Of a stretch of DNA of 64,000 nucleotides, positions 59,836 to 64,000 are shown in pieces. Origin of the DNA: Leucobacter sp042726155. Lineage in GTDB: Bacteria; Actinomycetota; Actinomycetes; Actinomycetales; Microbacteriaceae. The DNA lies in the NCBI RefSeq assembly GCF_042726155.1, contig NZ_JBHXHV010000001.1, positions 930,001 to 994,000 of the forward strand, given 5' to 3'. Every line of letters begins with the position of its first letter. The first letter of the stretch is position 1. A program made the translations under genes and the position numbers. Below the pieces are notes generated by a model. It ran no database searches. It saw only the letters and a program-made list of their open reading frames with translations, and was not told the DNA's origin.

Positions 59836-59990
59836 GTGTGCTCCCCAGGTATTGCGGTGCGCGGTGGCGCACGAAGAGCAACCGTAGCAAGGTTCGCGAG
59901 CGAGGGAGAACCCCGGATCAGACCTCGAAACGAGGTGTGTTGAGAGTTCGGCATGGCGAACATTTCGAGGTGGGGTACCGCGCTCTCGGG

Positions 59991-60028
59991 TGCGCCCTAG
60001 GCTGCGCGCTCGGCTGCGCCCTAGGCTG
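59991..60028 (+). repeat. 14-bp direct repeat containing two -10-like boxes
   Basis: TGCGCCCTAGGCTG occurs at 59991-60004 and 60015-60028. Each copy includes TAGGCT, so it may be two tandem promoters of the SRPBCC gene. Confidence 0.6.
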
Positions 60029-60075
60029 GGGGAGTGCGGCGCGTTAGGTCGCACTCGACCAGCCAGGAGGCAGTC

Positions 60076-60561
60076 ATGACCGACACCAGTGGACGCGTCG
60101 TCGCAACCGAGCGCGGGCGGGATTTGATCCTCGTTCGATCGCTGTCGCTCACGCAGGACGAGGCATGGGACTTCCTCACCGATTCGGAGCTGACCGAAAA
60201 GTGGTTCGGACCGTGGGAGGGCGATGGTCGCGCCGGTGGCTCGGTGCGTGTGCGCATGCGCTTCGAAGATCACGAGCCGGCGATCAGTATGAAGATCGTC
60301 GCGTGCGACGCGCCCCACACGCTCGCGCTGCTGTCGGACGAGGAGGTCGGCGGATGGCAGCTCGAACTGCATCTCGAGGCCGACGGTGACGACTCCCTGC
60401 TGACGTTCATCCATCACCTGAACGCAGACGACGCCGTCGGTGAGATCGGCCCGGGCTGGGAGTACTACCTCGATCTGCTCGTCGCCGCGACCGAAGACAC
60501 GGAGCGTCCGGGGTGGGACCAGTACTACCCGGCGCTGCGCGAGGCCTATCTCGCGATGTAG
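60076..60561 (+). CDS. SRPBCC (AHSA1-like) protein
   Basis: This 161-aa protein follows the AHSA1/START-like pattern: ERGRDLILVRSLSLTQDEAWDFLTDSELTEKWFGPW at the start and GPGWEYYLDLLVAATE near the end. Such proteins have a hydrophobic cavity and bind small ligands; the ligand is unknown. ATG at 60076 has a perfect AGGAGG ribosome-binding site. It is followed 32 nt later by the mycothiol-dependent-isomerase-like gene and may share its message. Confidence 0.87.
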   Translation: MTDTSGRVVATERGRDLILVRSLSLTQDEAWDFLTDSELTEKWFGPWEGDGRAGGSVRVRMRFEDHEPAISMKIVACDAPHTLALLSDEEVGGWQLELHLEADGDDSLLTFIHHLNADDAVGEIGPGWEYYLDLLVAATEDTERPGWDQYYPALREAYLAM

Positions 60562-60593
60562 TTGCGGTTCTGCACACGTGAAGGGGTCAGTGT

Positions 60594-61223
60594 ATGGAGC
60601 CTGAACAGGCTTGGTCGGACATCCGCGCCGAGCGGGAGCGCCTCGCTGGGCTCCTGCAACAGTTGACTCCTGAGCAGTGGCGAGCGAGATCCCTCTGCAC
60701 CGCCTGGACCGTTGAGGAGGTCGTCGCGCACCTCACCGCGGCGGCCAGCACGGGAACAGCGGCGTGGATCCTGAACATGCTTCGAGCGGGGTTCAACACC
60801 GACCGGCACAACGCTCGGTTGCTCGCGAAGCATCGCGGCGTCAACGTGGCCGACACTCTCGCGCGATTTCGCGAGGCAGTGCCGAACAGGATCGCGCCGA
60901 CCAAGGACTACGCCGCGTTTCTGGGCGAGGTCATCGTGCACGGGCAAGACATCGCCCAGCCGCTCGGCGCCGAGCTGGTCCCGAGCCCCGCGGCTGTACT
61001 GGAGGTCGCGCGGTTCTACGCGTCTCGCGACTTCGCCGTGAACAGCAAAACGCTCACGCGCGGGCTCGCGCTCGCCGCAAGCGACGCCGATTTCTCAGCC
61101 GGTGATGGAGAGACAGTGCGAGGTCCGCTGCTCGCGCTCGCCATGGCGATGGCGGGGCGCCCGACGGCGCTCGCGCAGCTTGAGGGCGATGGAGTGGAGT
61201 TGTTGCGGGCGCGCGGCCTGTAA
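60594..61223 (+). CDS. Mycothiol-dependent maleylpyruvate-isomerase-like DinB protein
   Basis: This 209-aa helical-bundle protein has the family motifs LCTAWTVEEVVAHL and GEVIVHGQDIAQPLG, the histidines that bind metal in DinB/MDMPI folds. Members use mycothiol as cofactor, which agrees with mshD in this genome. The reaction is not identified. ATG at 60594 follows AAGGGG. It converges with an alpha/beta hydrolase gene 4 nt away. Confidence 0.85.
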   Translation: MEPEQAWSDIRAERERLAGLLQQLTPEQWRARSLCTAWTVEEVVAHLTAAASTGTAAWILNMLRAGFNTDRHNARLLAKHRGVNVADTLARFREAVPNRIAPTKDYAAFLGEVIVHGQDIAQPLGAELVPSPAAVLEVARFYASRDFAVNSKTLTRGLALAASDADFSAGDGETVRGPLLALAMAMAGRPTALAQLEGDGVELLRARGL

Positions 61224-61227
61224 CCGC

Positions 61228-62034
61228 TTAGTTATTTAGCTGCGCAAAGCGAGAAGCTCGCAGCAGCCAATCGCGGAGCAGTGCGCCAACGATCTCCGGC
61301 TGTTCGAGGTGCAGGTTGTGGCCTGCGCTGTCGAGCACGCTGAACGTGCCGCGCGAGTAGTGATGCGCGAAGGCGAGCCCGTCCTCGAACCCAACGACGT
61401 GATCCTGCCTACCAAAGACGTGCAGCGACGGTGCGTCAAACGGTTGTAGGGCGTCGGTCTCGGGGACGTAGCCGTCAGAGTATGTTTCGCTGAGCCGGTC
61501 GAGCACTTCTTGATTTGCGCCTCGTAAGCCGGGCAACACGAATTCTTCGAACGCGCGCAACGCAGCCGCGGTCTGCAGAACCGCCATGGCTGCAAAATCT
61601 TCGCGACCATCTCCCGCGAGCTCAAGCACTCGCTCGTCTCGGAGCATGATCTCTCGGTGGGGAAGCGTTCGCTCGGCATGATCCAAAACGAATACGCCCG
61701 CAAAGGTCGCGAGACCGATGCACTGCTCCGACAGTGCGTGGGCGACATGGCGCGCAATCATCGCTCCGAACGAGTTGCCGATGATCGCGAACGGTCCGTC
61801 CCCCGCGATGTGTCGCACTTCATCAACGACGAAATCAGCAACAGCGCGCGGGTTCGGTGCCCCATTGTCGGTCGCGCCCTGAGCCCACGGGAGATCGAGA
61901 TAGACGCGTTGCCACTCGCCCGTCTCGGGCATCCCGTCGAGCATCTCTTCGAGGGGGAGCATGATGCGATGATCAACCCCGAAACCGTGGATCGCGATCA
62001 ACGGAACACCCTGGCCGCGCACCTCAGCAATCAT
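61228..62034 (-). CDS. Alpha/beta hydrolase
   Basis: This 268-aa hydrolase has the triad S88 (GNSFGA), D211 (FGRQDHVVG) and H239 (SAGHNLHLE), with an N-terminal IHGFG oxyanion region. No signal peptide is seen. The subfamily is not clear enough to give a substrate. It converges with the MDMPI-like gene, with no terminator in between. The right-hand 213-bp gap (62035-62247) is AT-richer and holds the next gene's promoter. Confidence 0.82.
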   Translation of the reverse strand: MIAEVRGQGVPLIAIHGFGVDHRIMLPLEEMLDGMPETGEWQRVYLDLPWAQGATDNGAPNPRAVADFVVDEVRHIAGDGPFAIIGNSFGAMIARHVAHALSEQCIGLATFAGVFVLDHAERTLPHREIMLRDERVLELAGDGREDFAAMAVLQTAAALRAFEEFVLPGLRGANQEVLDRLSETYSDGYVPETDALQPFDAPSLHVFGRQDHVVGFEDGLAFAHHYSRGTFSVLDSAGHNLHLEQPEIVGALLRDWLLRASRFAQLNN

Positions 62035-62247
62035 CGTTCGAGCATATCCGCGCGATCACCCCTGAAGGCTGTCGACCGAGCAACTCCGCTCGCGAGACCC
62101 GGTTACCAGAACCACAAAGCAACTGCAAGTCGCTCACGAATTTCTTCCATATCTCTGTATTCTCTGAGAAAGGTGTGCACGAGTCGTTTCTGTACCCGAT
62201 CACTTGTTGCAGTAGCGACTAAAACAAGAGGACGAGGAGCCCTGGGA

Positions 62248-62961
62248 ATGCGAAACTGGAAGATCCTGACGGGCGCCATTGCCCTCGGAATAAGCGGAGC
62301 ACTGCTGGTCGCCGGATGCGCCGAGAACGCACCGCAAGGTTCTTCGGATACTCGTGCCGAGCAAGACAAGTCCCCGACACCCGAGTCCGCTGACGAGACC
62401 GAAGCTCCGGACGCTGCACTTGCTACACCCGTCGATGCAGCAGCGCCGACCGTGATCCCGGGCTGCGACACGATGAACGCTGTTGCTCAGCAGGAATACC
62501 AGGATTTCGGGCCCGAGCATTTCAGTGAGCCAGCCGGGGAAGCCAATTTCGCCGTGTTCGATGAACAGGCGGGTCCCATTGCGCAGGATGTGATGCGCAA
62601 CGCCCGTGAGCGCTCAGGATGCCGGTGGCCAGTCCATATGGAGAACACGGTCACCCAGTACGTCGCCGTGCTGTCCCGCGACGATCGCGAACGGCTCGTA
62701 GAAGCGCTCCGCGCAGAAGCGTGGCCTGAGCGGCAGCTCGACGGTGCGAGCGTCTTTACATCGGAGGTGCCCATCGCCAATTCGATAGCGGGCTCAATCC
62801 AGGTGAACCATGTCTTCGTTGGCGATGCGTGGGCGTCCATCTTCTACTTCGGAGGGCAAGGGGACTGGGGCTACGCGGGGTCGGCCATCAAGGGGCTGCT
62901 CGACGCAAATCCCGAACTGCTCGCGGAGGCGGCGGAATCGACCCCGTCACCTGCTGAATGA
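62248..62961 (+). CDS. Secreted lipoprotein, unknown function
   Basis: The product is 237 aa with a lipoprotein signal and lipobox VAGC (C24). A threonine/serine/glutamate-rich linker (about 25-75) follows, then a globular domain of about 160 residues containing CDTMNAVAQQEYQDFG and CRWPVHMENTVTQYVAVLSRDDRERL. ATG at 62248 follows GAGGAG. I do not recognise the domain. Secreted lipoproteins of unknown role are common in this family. It converges with another lipoprotein gene. Confidence 0.75.
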   Translation: MRNWKILTGAIALGISGALLVAGCAENAPQGSSDTRAEQDKSPTPESADETEAPDAALATPVDAAAPTVIPGCDTMNAVAQQEYQDFGPEHFSEPAGEANFAVFDEQAGPIAQDVMRNARERSGCRWPVHMENTVTQYVAVLSRDDRERLVEALRAEAWPERQLDGASVFTSEVPIANSIAGSIQVNHVFVGDAWASIFYFGGQGDWGYAGSAIKGLLDANPELLAEAAESTPSPAE

Positions 62962-63020
62962 TGCACGGCGCGTCAAACCGGGGACCACGCTTCGATACAC
63001 GGTCTGCTTCTCGTCATTGC

Positions 63021-63626
63021 TCAAGCGGCGAACCGGTCTAGGATTTTCTTCAGCGCTTCCACGTTGAGGTTCGCTTTCTTCGGGTCATCGGTCTGATCGA
63101 TGAGCGCGATGTATCGCTCTGTGTCGTCGGAGATTACGCAGGGGTTGGAACCTCCGCAGAACGGGTTCTCACCGTTGGTGCCATTGAGGCCGAAGACGAC
63201 ATAGATAAGACCGCTACTCCGATAGCCTTCGAATTCACAGCTCAATGTCCGCTGACTCCCTGCCGGGCTCCCAAAGTTTCGTGTTGAGGCGCTTTTCCAA
63301 GGGTCTGACACCTCGCTTCCCTGATTCGTGGGAACCTCCTCGCCGGAAAGCCCGACCCTCGACGTGGCTGTTTGGGGCGACGAGAGTAAGGCGGTGCAAG
63401 CTTTCGCGGCACCCTCTTTCCCGCCATCTGCAACTTCGGCCAAGCTGATGGGCGTGGCTGGGGCCTCCCGCTCCGCGCCCGCTTCACCCGAGCCGGCTTG
63501 TTCTGCTGCAGGTATGCCGCCCAGCGTTGCTGTGCTGTTTGAGCTGGAACAGCCCGCTAGGACCAAGGCGGCCGCGACGAACAGCACTAGGAGCGCGACT
63601 GTGGATCTGTTGGATTGAGATTGCAT
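63021..63626 (-). CDS. Secreted lipoprotein, unknown function
   Basis: The product is 201 aa with signal peptide, lipobox LAGC (C26), and a serine/threonine-rich linker. The C-terminal domain has LSCEFEGYRSSGLIYVVFGLNGTNG and three further cysteines. ATG at 63626 follows a weak AAAGGC. It lies 28 nt downstream of the LppP/LprE-like gene, so the two are likely co-transcribed. No function is recognised. Confidence 0.75.
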   Translation of the reverse strand: MQSQSNRSTVALLVLFVAAALVLAGCSSSNSTATLGGIPAAEQAGSGEAGAEREAPATPISLAEVADGGKEGAAKACTALLSSPQTATSRVGLSGEEVPTNQGSEVSDPWKSASTRNFGSPAGSQRTLSCEFEGYRSSGLIYVVFGLNGTNGENPFCGGSNPCVISDDTERYIALIDQTDDPKKANLNVEALKKILDRFAA

Positions 63627-63654
63627 GATTGCCTTTCAACGTTAACGGTTGTCT

Positions 63655-64000
63655 TCAGTTCGGCGGAAGGTCGCCTCCGCGGCTCACAGCTTTGGACTTG
63701 TCGTCCCAGGTGAAGACGGCGAGAGCGATTTCAGCGAGTTCGGCGTTCCCGCCTTCGCCTTGCCACATGAAATCCACGCTGAGCGACTGGTCTGAGATGC
63801 GTTGAATGGGGTGGTTCGTGTTTGAGCTGAGCGCATAGGGCTTCTCCGTAGCGAGTTGGATAAAGTCCCCACGATGGAAAAGTAGGATCGGGCTCGGGGA
63901 GAAGCGCGTGCAGCAGGGGGTTTCTCGAAGCACGATCCAAGAGAGGTCTGCGCATGGATCGTAGCCACTCACATCACTGAATTCGCCAGTCAAATCCCAG
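63655..64000 (-). CDS. LppP/LprE-like lipoprotein, N-terminus cut by the window
   Basis: The frame is open to the right edge with W-D before the apparent TTG, so the real start lies beyond base 64000. The visible 114 residues (GYDPCADLSWIVL; SPSPILLFHRGDFIQLATEKPYAL; SVDFMWQGEGG; VFTWDDKSKAV) match the LppP/LprE lipoprotein domain, with a disulfide-type cysteine pattern. The signal and lipobox cannot be seen. It is followed by another lipoprotein gene. Confidence 0.75.
   Translation of the reverse strand, partial: WDLTGEFSDVSGYDPCADLSWIVLRETPCCTRFSPSPILLFHRGDFIQLATEKPYALSSNTNHPIQRISDQSLSVDFMWQGEGGNAELAEIALAVFTWDDKSKAVSRGGDLPPN

Noticed and set aside
61657..62247. N-terminal extension of the lipoprotein at 62248
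   Set aside because: It runs antisense to the alpha/beta hydrolase; the lipoprotein signal and ribosome-binding site define the start at 62248.

Overview
This window is a dense, high-GC, chromosome-like stretch from an actinobacterium. The family is most likely Microbacteriaceae, with a Leucobacter-type relative as my best guess. This rests on the actinobacterial-only families DUF3027 and DUF3073, the mycothiol gene mshD, the GlnR-type regulator, the DtxR-type repressor, the SepX/GLPR-like membrane protein, and the many gene starts placed 6-7 nt behind a TAnnnT -10 box (leaderless mRNAs). I see no insertion sequence, integrase, phage module or CRISPR array. The window looks like stable core and semi-core genome rather than an island.

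Layout. 0-7.3 kb: end of a helicase-associated-domain protein, cold-shock protein with DUF3027, serC, a DtxR-type repressor, glutamate dehydrogenase, and a secreted NlpC/P60-like hydrolase with a strong terminator. 7.4-13.1 kb: tRNA-Arg, a small membrane protein, AraC and WYL regulators, a DUF805 protein and two alpha/beta hydrolases; this is the most accessory-looking part. 13.1-19 kb: EamA exporter, CYTH protein, FAD oxidoreductase with a coupled cupin, and an NCS2 nucleobase permease. 19.2-23.4 kb: a 1293-aa SF1-helicase-like protein whose Walker A lysine and Walker B glutamate are replaced, overlapped by a 76-aa gene. 23.4-27.2 kb: FmdB, 5-FTHF cyclo-ligase, galU, a RimJ-type acetyltransferase and a SepX/GLPR-like division protein. 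27.3-32.6 kb: an ArsR regulator with an operator-like palindrome in front of a DHA2 exporter, tRNA-Ala, a LysE exporter, tRNA-Lys, CsbD, a candidate small RNA and a thioesterase.

32.6-41.5 kb is one long leftward module: glnR-mshD-ppk-mutT1, joined by 4-nt start/stop overlaps, then pstS-pstC-pstA-pstB behind a PHO-box-like direct repeat. It joins nitrogen regulation, mycothiol synthesis, polyphosphate metabolism and high-affinity phosphate uptake. 41.6-46.5 kb: small membrane proteins (one of only 36 aa), YgfZ, phosphoglycerate mutase, DUF3073, an anchored secreted protein and a DUF445 protein. 46.6-54.5 kb: an RND transporter with a long disordered tail, a DEAD-box helicase and an acyl-CoA oxidase. 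54.6-64 kb: prolyl aminopeptidase, glutaminase, zinc metallopeptidase, a LysR-effector-like protein lacking an HTH, an alkyltransferase-like protein, a VIT transporter, SRPBCC and mycothiol-dependent-isomerase-like proteins, an alpha/beta hydrolase, two lipoproteins and a partial LppP/LprE-like protein.

All family calls come from reading translated motifs without database searches. Start sites were chosen from ribosome-binding sites, 4-nt overlaps, or the -10 box to start-codon distance.
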